A stretch of 64,000 bases of DNA from Lentzea albida (lineage in GTDB: Bacteria; Actinomycetota; Actinomycetes; Mycobacteriales; Pseudonocardiaceae), in NCBI RefSeq assembly GCF_900111005.1, contig NZ_FOFV01000003.1, positions 310,001-374,000 on the forward strand. Direction: 5' to 3'. The notes beneath the pieces were generated by a model. That model was not told where the DNA came from. It ran no database searches and saw only the letters and a program-made list of their open reading frames with translations. Positions 36,221 through 44,929 of this stretch are shown here, one piece after another. Within the stretch, counting starts at the first letter, position 1; each line of letters opens with the position of its first letter. The position numbers were made by a program, and so were the translations under genes.

Positions 36221-36581
36221 GCTTGACCTGGATCTCGATCACCACGCGCGTCGGGTTGACGCGCGGCTGCTTGTAGCGCGCCGCATACCGCTGCTCGGCG
36301 TCCCTGACGGATTCCACGTCGTCGCGCACGACGGCAGGACCCTCCAACGTGGACCAACGCCGACCGTCCACCTGGCACACCGCCGCGTACCCGGCCTTGC
36401 GGGCGTGCTTGACCTTCCAGGACCCGCCGTCGGTGATGATCCGCGCGATCCCGGTCTCCTGGTCGAGCGTGACCCCGACCGGAACCACCTGCACGGTCCC
36501 GTCCGGACGAACGGTGGACATCGTGCACAGGTGGCGTTCCGCCCAGAACTCGGTGAACTCGGGACCGCGCTCTATCGACAT
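36201..36581 (-). CDS. PPOX-class (F420/FMN-dependent) split-barrel oxidoreductase
   Basis: 126 residues from ATG 36581; ATGs at 36590 and 36593 are also possible. The split-barrel motifs are AERHLCTMSTVRPDGTVQVVPVGV, SWKVKHARKAGYAAVCQVDGRRWSTLEG and a C-terminal VNPTRVVIEIQVKRV strand, matching the F420-dependent PPOX group common in actinomycetes. Substrate unknown. A perfect 9-bp inverted repeat ends directly at the start codon and may limit translation. It overlaps cobL. Confidence 0.85.
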   Translation of the reverse strand: MSIERGPEFTEFWAERHLCTMSTVRPDGTVQVVPVGVTLDQETGIARIITDGGSWKVKHARKAGYAAVCQVDGRRWSTLEGPAVVRDDVESVRDAEQRYAARYKQPRVNPTRVVIEIQVKRVSGSV

Positions 36582-36606
36582 GCCCCGCATCATCGCAATG
36601 CGGGGC
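36582..36606. repeat. Perfect 9-bp inverted repeat at PPOX start codon
   Basis: GCCCCGCAT (36582-36590) and ATGCGGGGC (36598-36606) with a 7-base loop, directly abutting the PPOX ATG at 36581. In the mRNA the hairpin would bury the only G-rich ribosome-site candidate (GCGGGGC). It could equally be a protein operator or an end signal for the gene upstream, although no U-tract follows. Confidence 0.6.
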
Positions 36607-36628
36607 CCGTGACGCGAAATCGGCAGGC

Positions 36629-36979
36629 TCAGGACCTGCGCTCGATCACCTGCCGGCCCTGCCCGGTGCCGAGGAACCACCAGCCGTTGCGGGGGTCGGC
36701 GGGGAACGTGCCGTCGAGCAGCCCCAGGAAGCCGTCCGCGACCTCCAGCACGCGCGGGAGCGTCACGACGTCCTCGCCGGTCCTGGTGAAGTCCCGGGGC
36801 ACGTCACCGGCCTCGACGGCGCGTTGCCTGGCCGCGGTGCCGAGGCCGTGCAGCAGCAGCCACGGGTCCGGCGCGCCCGCTTCGAACTGCTCGATCATGT
36901 GCTCGAGCCACACGGCGAAGACGTCGTCGAGCGTCCAGAAGTAGCGGCCGTCGACGTCGATCGTCGTCGTTCTGCTCAC
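36629..36979 (-). CDS. Hypothetical protein, 116 residues
   Basis: Soluble acidic protein with no recognised domain. The sequence is protein-like (alternating hydrophobic helices; FWTLDDVFAVWLEHMIEQ, WLLLHGLGTAARQRAVEAGD, GWWFLGTGQG) and ends 47 bases upstream of the PPOX start. It may be the first gene of the PPOX-cobL-cobM-cobK transcript, but the hairpin between them argues for separate control. Confidence 0.65.
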   Translation of the reverse strand: MSRTTTIDVDGRYFWTLDDVFAVWLEHMIEQFEAGAPDPWLLLHGLGTAARQRAVEAGDVPRDFTRTGEDVVTLPRVLEVADGFLGLLDGTFPADPRNGWWFLGTGQGRQVIERRS

Positions 36980-36991
36980 CGAACGAGAATA

Positions 36992-37017
36992 CGGCCCGCC
37001 ACCTCGGTGACGGGCCG
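36992..37017 (-). terminator. Terminator hairpin of the secreted glucan-active protein
   Basis: CGGCCCG/CGGGCCG arms with an inner CACC/GGTG pairing, 15 bases after the stop at 37033. In the minus sense it is followed by TATTCTCG. Confidence 0.65.
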
Positions 37018-37032
37018 CATCTCAGGGCGGTG

Positions 37033-39582
37033 CTACGGGTAGCTGACGACGTTCACCGGCACGGTGCCCGGCGGTGTCACCCCGCCCACGTCGTTCACCA
37101 CGTGGGTGATCGTTCCCTGGTAGTTGAGCGACACGGTCAGCAGGTTGTGCAACCTCACGCCGGACCGGTTGGGCACCTCGAACGCGTTCTCGGCCCGCAC
37201 GGACGGGTTGACGTTGAAGAAGCAGTAGCTGCCGAGTCCCCACGCCTCGTGCGTGGTGACGTTGTCGCCGACCTTGTAGGCCGCGTATCCGGCCTGCCCG
37301 TTCGGCCTGTTCCAGGTCGCCTGGTTCGGCACGTCGTACGGCATCTCGTTCTGGAAGAAGATCGTCCGGCCGCGCTCGCCGTTCCAGATCACCTGGTACT
37401 TCTGGTAGTGCTCGACGAACAGGCCGGTGGCCAGCACGTCGTTGCCGTTCACGACCAGACCGGTGTCCCCGATCGCCTCGTCCCAGCCCCAGGTGCCGGC
37501 GTTGCCGTGGTCGGCGCGCCAGATCCAGGTGTGGTCGATGATCGTGTTGTGGCTGTTGATCACCAGGCTGTTCGTCGCCTTGCCCGCGATCGCGCCGCCG
37601 ACGCGGAAGAACACGTCCTGCAGCGTGGTCGGGTTGGACGCGTGCGAGGCCGACGAGCCGGCCGGGCCCACGGTCAGCAGCGAGTTCGACAGCGTGGTGC
37701 CGGCGTCGAACAGGACGCCCTTGATCCGCACGCCGTCGACGTCCGCGACCTGCATCGCGGTGACGCCGTTCTGCGGCACGATCGTCGCGTAGCCGATGCC
37801 CAGCACGACGGTGTTCGGCCGCGTGATGTTGATCGTCTGGTTGACGTTGTAGATGCCGGGCGTGAAGAACAGGTTGCAGCCGTTGCCGAGCGCCGCGTTG
37901 ATCGTCGCGGCGGTGTCACCGGACTTCACGACGTAGAAGTCGCTCATCGGCAGCGAACTGCCCGGCGTGCCACCGTTCACCCACGACGCACCGGAGGCGT
38001 TGGTGCGCAGGGAGGGCAGGAACACCCGGTACTTGCCGTTCTCGAAGTAGAGGTACGGCACGTCGCGCGAGATCGGCGTCGTCGCCAGGTTGGTCGACGG
38101 CGGGTTCGGGAACGTGGTCGCGGGCGCGCCCGGCGTTCCGGAGAACACCATGTTCCACACGCCGCCGTTCCAGCTGCCGTAGTTGGAGTCGCGCGTGTAC
38201 CACTGCTGCTGCGAGACCGACGCGGTCTGACCGGACACGCGGGTGTCGGCCGTGTAGCCGCCGGACGCGAACCCGTAGCTGGCCGGGTAGAGCGCCAGGT
38301 TGCCGCGGACGTCCATGCGCCGGAACGGAGCGGCCTGCGCGACGGCCCAGCGGTTGGTGCCGCTGCTGGGGACGACCGTCATGTTCTCGGCGGAGCGCCA
38401 GAAGTTCTGCAGCGCCACACCCTTGTCGGACTCGTTGAACGCGTCCACGGTGATGTCACCGTTGATCACGACGTCACCGGGGTTCTTGCCCAGCCCCGAC
38501 ACGGACGTGTAGTAACCGACGTCGTCGTGGATGCCGCTGTACGTACCGGGCTTGAACAGGTGCGCGACCCGCCGCGGCGCCATCTGCGCGGTCAGGGTGT
38601 CCTTCTGGTTGTTGAAGTCGATGTCGAGCTGCGTCTGGATGCTCGTCGCCGACATGCTCGGGTCGAAAACGCGCGTGTTCGGCCCGAAGTTGGGGTTGTC
38701 GGACTGCAGACACCCCTGCTGCGTCCCGATCGTGTACGTCGCGCTGGCCACCGCGGAGTTCACGAGCCCCGACTTGATGCCGATCGCGCTGATGGTCCTG
38801 TTGCTGGGCACGGAGATCGGCCCGCTGTACACAGGACTGCTGGCGGTCGGCGTCGATCCGTCCACTGTGTACCGGATGGTCGCGCCGGACGTGGATGTCG
38901 AGATCGTCACCGTCTGCGCGGACGCGTAGGCACCACCGGGCGGGCTGAACGTCGGCGTCGCGACCGGCGTGCCGATCACGTACTGCGCGCTGCCGACCGC
39001 CGAGTTCGGCTGACCGGACTTGATGCCGATCGCGTTGACGGTCCTGTTGCTGGGCACCGAGATCGGCCCGCTGTACACAGGACTGCTGGCGGTGGGCGTG
39101 GAACCGTCGGTGGTGTACCGGATCGTCGCGCCGCTGGTGGACGTCGAGATCGTGACCGTCTGCGCGGTCGAGTACGTGCCACCGGGCGGGCTGAAGGTCG
39201 GCGTCGCCACCGGCTGCACCGCACCCTGGTGGGTGTACGTGAAGTGCGGCGTGTCGTACTGCGGACCGCTCTTCTCGTAGGTGAACCAGTAGTCGACGAC
39301 CGTGCCGGACGACAGCGACCCGACGGTCTTCTGCCAGGTCCCGGCGTTGTTGGTCATGCGGAAGTTCTGCTGTGCCTGGCCGGAGATCAGGTAGTGCACG
39401 TCGACGTAGGCGGCAGGGGTCGTCGGCGTGAAGTTGATCCGGGCCTGAGTCGCGTCGATCGCGGTCACGTTCTGCGTGTAGTCGTCGGCCGCGTACGCGG
39501 CCTCGACCGTCGCCAATGACGACAGGGCAATCGCTACGGCGGCAAGTCCACGCCGCCATCTCACCTTTGAGAGCGCTCTCAC
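37033..39582 (-). CDS. Secreted CBM56-like, Fn3-associated, beta-helix protein (probable beta-1,3-glucan-active enzyme)
   Basis: 849 residues from GTG 39582 (alternative GTG 39564). A signal peptide (VRWRRGLAAVAIALSS...YAA) is followed by a domain of about 90 residues resembling CBM56 beta-1,3-glucan-binding modules (INFTPTTPAAYVDVHY, YWFTYEKSGPQYDTPHFTYTH). Two nearly identical 85-residue Fn3_assoc/CHB_HEX_C repeats (ATPTFSPPGG, SGATIRYTxDGSTPTASSPVYSGPI) come next. The C-terminal 550 residues form a right-handed beta-helix (TRPNTVVLGIGYATIVPQNG, NTIIDHTWIWRADHGN) like GH55/pectate-lyase folds. Catalytic residues cannot be named. Two palindromes of sugar-regulator type sit at its start. Confidence 0.85.
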   Translation of the reverse strand: MRALSKVRWRRGLAAVAIALSSLATVEAAYAADDYTQNVTAIDATQARINFTPTTPAAYVDVHYLISGQAQQNFRMTNNAGTWQKTVGSLSSGTVVDYWFTYEKSGPQYDTPHFTYTHQGAVQPVATPTFSPPGGTYSTAQTVTISTSTSGATIRYTTDGSTPTASSPVYSGPISVPSNRTVNAIGIKSGQPNSAVGSAQYVIGTPVATPTFSPPGGAYASAQTVTISTSTSGATIRYTVDGSTPTASSPVYSGPISVPSNRTISAIGIKSGLVNSAVASATYTIGTQQGCLQSDNPNFGPNTRVFDPSMSATSIQTQLDIDFNNQKDTLTAQMAPRRVAHLFKPGTYSGIHDDVGYYTSVSGLGKNPGDVVINGDITVDAFNESDKGVALQNFWRSAENMTVVPSSGTNRWAVAQAAPFRRMDVRGNLALYPASYGFASGGYTADTRVSGQTASVSQQQWYTRDSNYGSWNGGVWNMVFSGTPGAPATTFPNPPSTNLATTPISRDVPYLYFENGKYRVFLPSLRTNASGASWVNGGTPGSSLPMSDFYVVKSGDTAATINAALGNGCNLFFTPGIYNVNQTINITRPNTVVLGIGYATIVPQNGVTAMQVADVDGVRIKGVLFDAGTTLSNSLLTVGPAGSSASHASNPTTLQDVFFRVGGAIAGKATNSLVINSHNTIIDHTWIWRADHGNAGTWGWDEAIGDTGLVVNGNDVLATGLFVEHYQKYQVIWNGERGRTIFFQNEMPYDVPNQATWNRPNGQAGYAAYKVGDNVTTHEAWGLGSYCFFNVNPSVRAENAFEVPNRSGVRLHNLLTVSLNYQGTITHVVNDVGGVTPPGTVPVNVVSYP
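39568..39581. promoter_or_regulatory. LacI-type operator palindrome
   Basis: Perfect 14-base palindrome TGAGAGCGCTCTCA with the central CG typical of LacI-family operators (compare the CebR box TGGGAGCGCTCCCA). It overlaps the first codons of the glucan-active gene, or lies just upstream if GTG 39564 is the start. A bound repressor would block initiation or early elongation. Confidence 0.6.
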
Positions 39583-39620
39583 ACCTGGAACGGTAAAGCG
39601 GAGATGACGGTTGCGGAAGA

Positions 39621-39631
39621 TGAAAGTTTCA
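39621..39631. promoter_or_regulatory. Second sugar-regulator-type palindrome
   Basis: TGAAAGTTTCA, an 11-base dyad about 40 bases upstream of the gene start, inside the A/T-rich promoter region. It resembles the GAAACTTTC elements described upstream of streptomycete xylanase and cellulase genes. Regulator not identified. Confidence 0.45.
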
Positions 39632-39709
39632 CGAAAGCTTCCCGGTACGAGTTTGTTTTCACCCGAACGAGCAGCGGCTTGAAGTGAATACAACCCATAG
39701 CGTCGGTGC

Positions 39710-40582
39710 ATGACTGCATCCACCGCGTACAGCCGGGACCTGGGTGACGAGCTCCGGCGCCTCCGCGAGACCTGCACGGGCCTGAGCGGCAACAAGCTCG
39801 CCGAGAAGCTGGGCTGGGACCCGAGCAAGGTTTCCACCGTCGAGCACGGCAAGGCACGCGCCAGCGAGATCGATCTGATCCAGTACTTGTCCATGTGCGG
39901 CAAAGACATCGACTTCGTGAACGACTTCCGGCGCCGCTACCAGTACGCGTTCGACGAGTACATCGTGCAGGTGTCCGGCAACCTGCGGACGGTCGCGATG
40001 GCGGAGTCCACCGCCATGGCGATCACGAGCTACTCACCGCAGTCGATACCGGGCCTGGTGCAGATCCCGGAGTACGCCGATGGGCTTTACCGGATGACCG
40101 GAGTCGTGACGGAAGAGCGCATCCCAGCCCTCGTCCAGTTCCGAACCGACCGCCAAACGATTCTCCGCCGACACGATCGGCCGACTTGCTTGTTCTACAT
40201 CCATGAGCATGCGCTCCAGCTCCAGGTCGGAAGCAGCGCGATCATGGAGGACCAGTACGCCCGGTTGCTGTTCGACACGCACACCATCCGGATCGTGTCC
40301 GCCGATGCGCCGGTGGCCGCCACGGGCTGTGTGCTGTGGGAGTACGAGAAGTCCCGGCCGATCGTCTTCAGCGAGACCAACCTCGCGAAGGTCTTCGTCC
40401 AAGATCCGGGGGCGATCGCGCGGACCAGACTCCTCTTCGACCGCTTGGATGAGGTTGCCTTGAGTGCGGAACAATCGCGGAGCAAGCTGGCGGAGTACGT
40501 CAGCCGACCGCGAGAGGACTTCGATGACTCAGGACCGCACCTGGCGCAAGAGCAGCCACAGCGACGGCACCGAGGAAGGTGA
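39710..40582 (+). CDS. XRE-family regulator with DUF5753 (Scr1/WhiJ type)
   Basis: 290 residues. The N-terminal helix-turn-helix (LGDELRRLRETCTGLSGNKLAEKLGWDPSKVSTVEHGK) is followed by the DUF5753 ligand-binding-like domain (about 100-280; SPQSIPGLVQIPEYADGL, RQTILRRHDRPTCLFYIHEHAL). Such proteins are encoded many times per actinomycete genome together with a small DUF397 protein, as in the WhiJ developmental locus and Scr1-type toxin-antitoxin-like pairs. The DUF397 gene begins inside its 3' end. Confidence 0.92.
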   Translation: MTASTAYSRDLGDELRRLRETCTGLSGNKLAEKLGWDPSKVSTVEHGKARASEIDLIQYLSMCGKDIDFVNDFRRRYQYAFDEYIVQVSGNLRTVAMAESTAMAITSYSPQSIPGLVQIPEYADGLYRMTGVVTEERIPALVQFRTDRQTILRRHDRPTCLFYIHEHALQLQVGSSAIMEDQYARLLFDTHTIRIVSADAPVAATGCVLWEYEKSRPIVFSETNLAKVFVQDPGAIARTRLLFDRLDEVALSAEQSRSKLAEYVSRPREDFDDSGPHLAQEQPQRRHRGR

Positions 40583-40706
40583 GTGCGTCGAAGTCTCGCT
40601 CTCCCACGACGCCCTCGTCCGGGACTCGAAGAACGCGAGCGGCGACGTGCTCGCGTTCTCGGTCCCCGCCTGGCAGAGCCTGCTCAGGTCCCTCGGTTCT
40701 CGTTGA
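40524..40706 (+). CDS. DUF397 small protein
   Basis: 60 residues with the full DUF397 signature: WRKSSHSDGTEEGECVEVS, VRDSKNASGDVLAFSVPAW. It overlaps the XRE gene by 59 bases in another frame, the usual arrangement for coupled synthesis. In known cases the small protein binds and opposes its XRE partner. Its 3' end overlaps the convergent aminotransferase-regulator gene by 23 bases. Confidence 0.9.
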   Translation: MTQDRTWRKSSHSDGTEEGECVEVSLSHDALVRDSKNASGDVLAFSVPAWQSLLRSLGSR

Positions 40707-42348
40707 GGTAGTTGTAGATCGTGTAGCGGGTGACCTCGAGGACGCCCGCCAGGTGGTCGACAGAGTCGCGGATGAGGAAGAAGCCCGCCTCGTCCAGCAC
40801 CCGGACGACCTGCGACTTGTGCACCTTCTTCATCAGCTCGACGGGCACGCCCACGTCGGCGATGGCCTTCTCGACCAGTGAGCGCTGCAGCGTGTCGACG
40901 TCCTGCGGGAACGACTCCACCGGGCCCGACGCCTCGTGGGCCGCGAGTTTGTTGACGCACAGGCAGCCCACGGCGACGCCGGCCGCGTCGCGGACGAAGG
41001 TCGTCGACGACCAGATCGCGCGGCCGTCCGGGGCGTAGGTCTCGTAGCCGGGCATGTCGGTGGTGGTGCCCCGTCGCACGAGGCCCAGCAGCAGGTCCGT
41101 CATCGGGCCGCCCACCTGGCGGCCGGTCAGGGAGCCCGCGATGGCGATGATCGAGTTGGGCAACCTGGACAGGTCGTGCACGACGACCTCGGTGTCCGGG
41201 CCCAGGGCGGACGCCAGGCTGTCGATGGTGGGCACCAGCGCCGACAAGGCTGCCGGGATCGGGGAGGAAGCCGGGCCGGACAACGACTTCAGGGCGGCGC
41301 GCAGACGCTCCAACGTGCCGCGCGAGGTGGTGGCGTGCGGGGACAGGCGGACGTGCTCCGGGCGGACGGTGGCGGTGATCCCGAAAGAGTTCAGGGCCTC
41401 CCCCACCACCGAGGCCGCCTCGGGCATCGTGAACGCGAGGATTCCAGCTCGGCGTTCTCGTGCCGACACGACCTTGCCACCGGCCGACAGCACGATCTCC
41501 TCCGTCTCGGCGACGATCTCGGCGACCGCCGCGTCCAACGCCGGGACGCCGGCCCGTTCGACGAGTTCCAGGGCCTCCGCGAAGGCGCCGGAGACGATCG
41601 GCGAGAGGTTCGTGATGTTCCAGGAGGCGGCGTCCGGGGCGGCGGCGTGCACCGAGTCGTCGAACAGGCCCGCGTCCACGGCACCGGTCCAGCCCGACAG
41701 CACCGGGGAGAGGCGTTCCAGGGCTCGGTCGGACAGCACCACGAAACCGGTGCTCCAGCCCGCGCGCAGCCACTTCTGGCCGCCGACCACGAGCACGTCG
41801 GCGAGTTCCCACGGCTCGTCGACCACGCCGAAGCCCTGGATGCCGTCCACGACCAGCAGGCGGTCGCCCACCGCCTCGCGCAACGCCGCGAGGTCCGCGC
41901 GGTAGCCGGTGCGGAAGTCCACAGCGGACACCGACAGCGCCGAGACCTCGGGCGTCAGACCGACGGCGACGGCCGCCGGGTGCACCGGGCCGTCGAGCAC
42001 GACGGACGGGAGGCCCGCCCGCACCCACGGGTAGGTGTTGGACGGGAACTCCGCGGCCGAGTACATGACGGTGCCGGACAGCCCGAAGGCCGCCTGGAAC
42101 AGGCCGATCGACGTGTTGGGCACCAGGGCGACGTGGTCGGTGTCCGTGCGGCAGAGGCGTGCGACGGCGGCCTTCACCCGCTGCTCCTCGCGCATCAGGG
42201 TGTCCACAGTGGACGGCCCGGCGAGCGAGGCCTGCTCCAGCAGGCGGGAGGTGGCCGTGACGACCGCCAGCGACGGCGGGCCGAAGCGGGCGAAGTCGAG
42301 ATACCCCTCCGGCTCGCGGAACTGGGCGAGGTACGAGGCGTCGATCAA
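40684..42348 (-). CDS. Class V aminotransferase fused to DauR/YheO-type PAS-HTH regulator
   Basis: 554 residues. Residues 1-355 form a class V aminotransferase/cysteine-desulfurase-like PLP domain: LLVVDGIQGFG supplies D168 for the pyridine nitrogen and GGQKWLRAG the PLP lysine K192. Residues about 364-475 match the YheO-like PAS domain (VVHDLSRLPNSIIAIAGSLTGR, GGPMTDLL). Residues about 488-550 match the DauR-type HTH (VEKAIADVG, VVRVLDEAGFFLIRDSVDHLAGVLEVTRYTIYNYLNE). It is the last gene of an amino-acid ABC transporter operon, its start lying one base beyond the ATPase gene's stop region (42348/42350). It may sense or convert an amino acid, possibly a D-amino acid, and regulate its uptake; that role is inferred. 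Confidence 0.88.
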   Translation of the reverse strand: MIDASYLAQFREPEGYLDFARFGPPSLAVVTATSRLLEQASLAGPSTVDTLMREEQRVKAAVARLCRTDTDHVALVPNTSIGLFQAAFGLSGTVMYSAAEFPSNTYPWVRAGLPSVVLDGPVHPAAVAVGLTPEVSALSVSAVDFRTGYRADLAALREAVGDRLLVVDGIQGFGVVDEPWELADVLVVGGQKWLRAGWSTGFVVLSDRALERLSPVLSGWTGAVDAGLFDDSVHAAAPDAASWNITNLSPIVSGAFAEALELVERAGVPALDAAVAEIVAETEEIVLSAGGKVVSARERRAGILAFTMPEAASVVGEALNSFGITATVRPEHVRLSPHATTSRGTLERLRAALKSLSGPASSPIPAALSALVPTIDSLASALGPDTEVVVHDLSRLPNSIIAIAGSLTGRQVGGPMTDLLLGLVRRGTTTDMPGYETYAPDGRAIWSSTTFVRDAAGVAVGCLCVNKLAAHEASGPVESFPQDVDTLQRSLVEKAIADVGVPVELMKKVHKSQVVRVLDEAGFFLIRDSVDHLAGVLEVTRYTIYNYLNENRGT

Positions 42349-42349
42349 C

Positions 42350-43108
42350 TCAGAGCACCTTTGCGAGGAACTGTTGCGTGCGCGGCTGCTGCGGATTGTC
42401 CAGCACGTCGGACGGTGTGCCGGTCTCCACCACCGCGCCGTCGACGAGGAACACCACGCGGTCGGCGACCGAGCGGGCGAAGCCGATCTCGTGGGTCACC
42501 ACGATCATCGTCATGCCGTCGCGGGCCAGCGAGGTCATGACGTCGAGCACCTCGCCGACCAGCTCCGGGTCCAACGCGGACGTGGGCTCGTCGAACAGCA
42601 TCAGCTTGGGCTTCATCGCCAGAGCGCGGGCGATCGCAACACGCTGCTGCTGACCACCCGACAACTGGGCCGGGTACGCACCGGCCTTCTCGGCCAGCCC
42701 CACCCGTTCCAGCAGCGCCAGCGCCTCCGCGCCCACCTCGGCCTTGCGGCGTCCCAGCACCTGGACCGGGCCCTCCATGATGTTCTCGAGCGCCGTGCGG
42801 TGCGGGAACAGGTTGAACCGCTGGAACACCATCCCGACGTCCCGGCGCTGGTGGGCGGCCTCGCGTTCGCGCAGCTCGTAGAGCTTGCCGCCGGCCGAAC
42901 GGAACCCGACCGGCACGCCGTCGACCCAGATGCGGCCGGCGTCGATGGTCTCCAGGTGGTTCACGCACCGCAGGAACGTCGACTTGCCCGCGCCCGACGG
43001 GCCGAGCAGGCACACGACCTCGCCGCGTTCGACCTCCAGGTCGATGCCCTTGAGCACCTCGGTGTGCCCGAACGACTTGCGGACACCGACCGCCTCAACG
43101 AGGGCCAT
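42350..43108 (-). CDS. Polar amino-acid ABC transporter ATP-binding protein
   Basis: 252 residues of the GlnQ/HisP group. Walker [22 protein letters not shown]-loop [10 protein letters not shown], signature [16 protein letters not shown], Walker [14 protein letters not shown] and the H-loop VVTHEIGFA are all intact. ATG 43108 is chosen because GGAG lies seven bases upstream; GTG 43114 is in frame. The 5' end overlaps the permease gene. It powers uptake with the permease and lipoprotein encoded just upstream. Confidence 0.95.
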   Translation of the reverse strand: MALVEAVGVRKSFGHTEVLKGIDLEVERGEVVCLLGPSGAGKSTFLRCVNHLETIDAGRIWVDGVPVGFRSAGGKLYELREREAAHQRRDVGMVFQRFNLFPHRTALENIMEGPVQVLGRRKAEVGAEALALLERVGLAEKAGAYPAQLSGGQQQRVAIARALAMKPKLMLFDEPTSALDPELVGEVLDVMTSLARDGMTMIVVTHEIGFARSVADRVVFLVDGAVVETGTPSDVLDNPQQPRTQQFLAKVL

Positions 43109-43925
43109 AAGCACGCTCCAGGTAGTGCTGCCCGATCGACGCGAGGGACACCATCACGAGGTACCAGGCCGCGGCGGCGAACAGGGTTTCCATGATCTCC
43201 AGGTTCCGCGACGAGATGTTGTTCGCGGCGTGGATGAGCTCCGTGAAGGCGATCACCGACGCCATCGACGTGCCCTTGATCATGTTGATGAAGTTGTTGC
43301 CCGTCGGCGGGATGATCACCCGCATCGCCTGCGGCAGCACCACGCGCCGCAGTGTCGTCAACGGCGTCATGCCGATCGACTTGGCCGCCTCGGTCTGCCC
43401 CTCGTCGACACTGCTCAGACCCGCGCGGACGATCTCCGCCATGTACGCGCTCTCGTTGAGCCCCAGGCCGAGCAGCGCCGCGACGAACGCCGTCATGACC
43501 ACGTTGGTGGGCACCGAGAACAGCCCGGGGATGCTGATGTTCTGGAAGACCAGCGCGAGGTTGAACCAGATCAGGATCTGCAGCAGCACCGGCAGCCCGC
43601 GGAACAGCCAGATGTAACCGACCGCGAACCACCGCGCGACGGGGTTCGCCGACAGCCTCATCAGAGCCACGACCACACCGAGCACGATCGCGCCGCCCTG
43701 CGCGGCGACGGCGAGCACGATGGTGTTGAGCAGGCCTTCGAGCATCACGGGGTGCGTGAAGAACCCCGGCACGTCCTCCCACTGGATCTGGGCCTCGGAC
43801 ATCGCCCAGCCCAGTCCCGCGATGACCAGCACGACCACCGCGCCGCTGATCCACCGCCAGGGGTGGCGCAGCGGCACGACGACCAGTTCTTCACGCACGT
43901 CGTTCATGCGGGTGTCACTTGCCAT
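43095..43925 (-). CDS. Polar amino-acid ABC transporter permease
   Basis: 276 residues (269 if started at ATG 43907). An N-terminal helix (about 26-45) precedes the five-helix HisM/GlnP-type core. The EAA loop is conserved ([33 protein letters not shown]) and contacts the ATPase. [19 protein letters not shown] is typical of the family. It overlaps the substrate-binding-protein gene at the 5' end and the ATPase gene at the 3' end, so the four genes form one operon. Confidence 0.94.
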   Translation of the reverse strand: MASDTRMNDVREELVVVPLRHPWRWISGAVVVLVIAGLGWAMSEAQIQWEDVPGFFTHPVMLEGLLNTIVLAVAAQGGAIVLGVVVALMRLSANPVARWFAVGYIWLFRGLPVLLQILIWFNLALVFQNISIPGLFSVPTNVVMTAFVAALLGLGLNESAYMAEIVRAGLSSVDEGQTEAAKSIGMTPLTTLRRVVLPQAMRVIIPPTGNNFINMIKGTSMASVIAFTELIHAANNISSRNLEIMETLFAAAAWYLVMVSLASIGQHYLERAYGPR

Positions 43926-44817
43926 TGATGGTGGCCTTCGTGATCGCACCCTGCTTGATGTCCCAGGTGGTGACGATCTTCTCGTAGGTGCCGTCGTCGA
44001 TCAGCGACTGCAGCGCGCCCTTGATCGCCTCGGACAGCTTGGCGTTCTTCTTCGCGACGCCGATGCCGTACGGGCCGCCGTTGATCGGCGCGAGCGGCAC
44101 GACCTCGAAGTACTGGCCGTCCCCGGCGGTCTTCGCGACGTAGACGGCGGTCGGCAGGTCGTTGAGGATCGCGGCGACGCGGCCGGTGCGCAGCTGGTTC
44201 TGGTTGCCGGTGTCGCTGTCGGTGACGCTGAGCGTGACCTCGGGCTTGCCCGCGGCCTTGCACTTCTCGCTCTGCTCCTTGCCGAACTGCTCCTGCGAGC
44301 TGCCCAGGTTCACCGCGATGCCCTTGCCGCACAGGTCGTCCGGGCTCTTGACGCCCTGCGGGTTCCCCTTCTGCACCATGATCGTGATGCCGGAGGTGAA
44401 GTAGTCGACGAAGTCGATCTTCTGCTGGCGCTCGGCGGTGTCGTTCATCGCGGCCATCGTCACGTCGACGCGGCCGGTCTCGAGGCTGGTGATCAGCGAG
44501 CTGAACGCCATGTCGCTGTGCTCGGCCTTGAGCCCGAGCTTGGCGGCGATCGCCTTGATCAGGTCGACCTCGGACCCCATCGGGGTCTTGCCGTCCTGGT
44601 CGTAGAAGTTGTTCGGCGGGTTCTGGATGTTCGACCCGACCTTCAACGTGCCGGCCGAGGCGATCTCGGGCGGCAGCAGCGCGGCGAGCGCGTCGTCCTT
44701 CTTGACCGACCCGAGGTCGGACGACGGGGGCGTGGACGTCTGGGCGGGGTCGGACGTGGACCCGCAGGCGGCGAGCCCCAACACGAGCAGCGAGGTCACG
44801 AGCAGGCGCGGCATCAT
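43915..44817 (-). CDS. Amino-acid ABC transporter substrate-binding lipoprotein
   Basis: 300 residues from ATG 44817 (ATG 44814 is equivalent). The signal peptide ends in a lipobox LGLAACG, so it is anchored by a diacylglyceryl-Cys. The mature SBP_bac_3 domain (LKVGSNIQNPPNNFYDQDG, GSEVDLIKAIAAKLGL, FTSGITIMVQKGNPQG) fits polar amino-acid binding. First gene of the operon. The reading frame stays open far upstream, but that region is compositionally skewed non-coding DNA. Confidence 0.94.
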   Translation of the reverse strand: MMPRLLVTSLLVLGLAACGSTSDPAQTSTPPSSDLGSVKKDDALAALLPPEIASAGTLKVGSNIQNPPNNFYDQDGKTPMGSEVDLIKAIAAKLGLKAEHSDMAFSSLITSLETGRVDVTMAAMNDTAERQQKIDFVDYFTSGITIMVQKGNPQGVKSPDDLCGKGIAVNLGSSQEQFGKEQSEKCKAAGKPEVTLSVTDSDTGNQNQLRTGRVAAILNDLPTAVYVAKTAGDGQYFEVVPLAPINGGPYGIGVAKKNAKLSEAIKGALQSLIDDGTYEKIVTTWDIKQGAITKATINGK

Positions 44818-44839
44818 GGCGGGGACCGTACAACGCCGA

Positions 44840-44864
44840 GTTGAAGCCGTCCACAAAAAGTTGA
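44840..44864 (+). repeat. 25-bp direct repeat, copy 1
   Basis: GTTGAAGCCGTCCACAAAAA followed by GTTGA. Differs from copy 2 at one position and lies exactly 90 bp before it. A second GTTGAA half-site recurs at its right end. A/T-rich core in a G/C-rich region. It is 23 bases upstream of the lipoprotein ATG, which is read on the other strand. Confidence 0.8.
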
Positions 44865-44929
44865 ACCAACCATTTCCGGCGGATCGGCGTGGTGCGGGTT
44901 GTGGGCGGCGGGAGCTGCGCAAACAGGGT

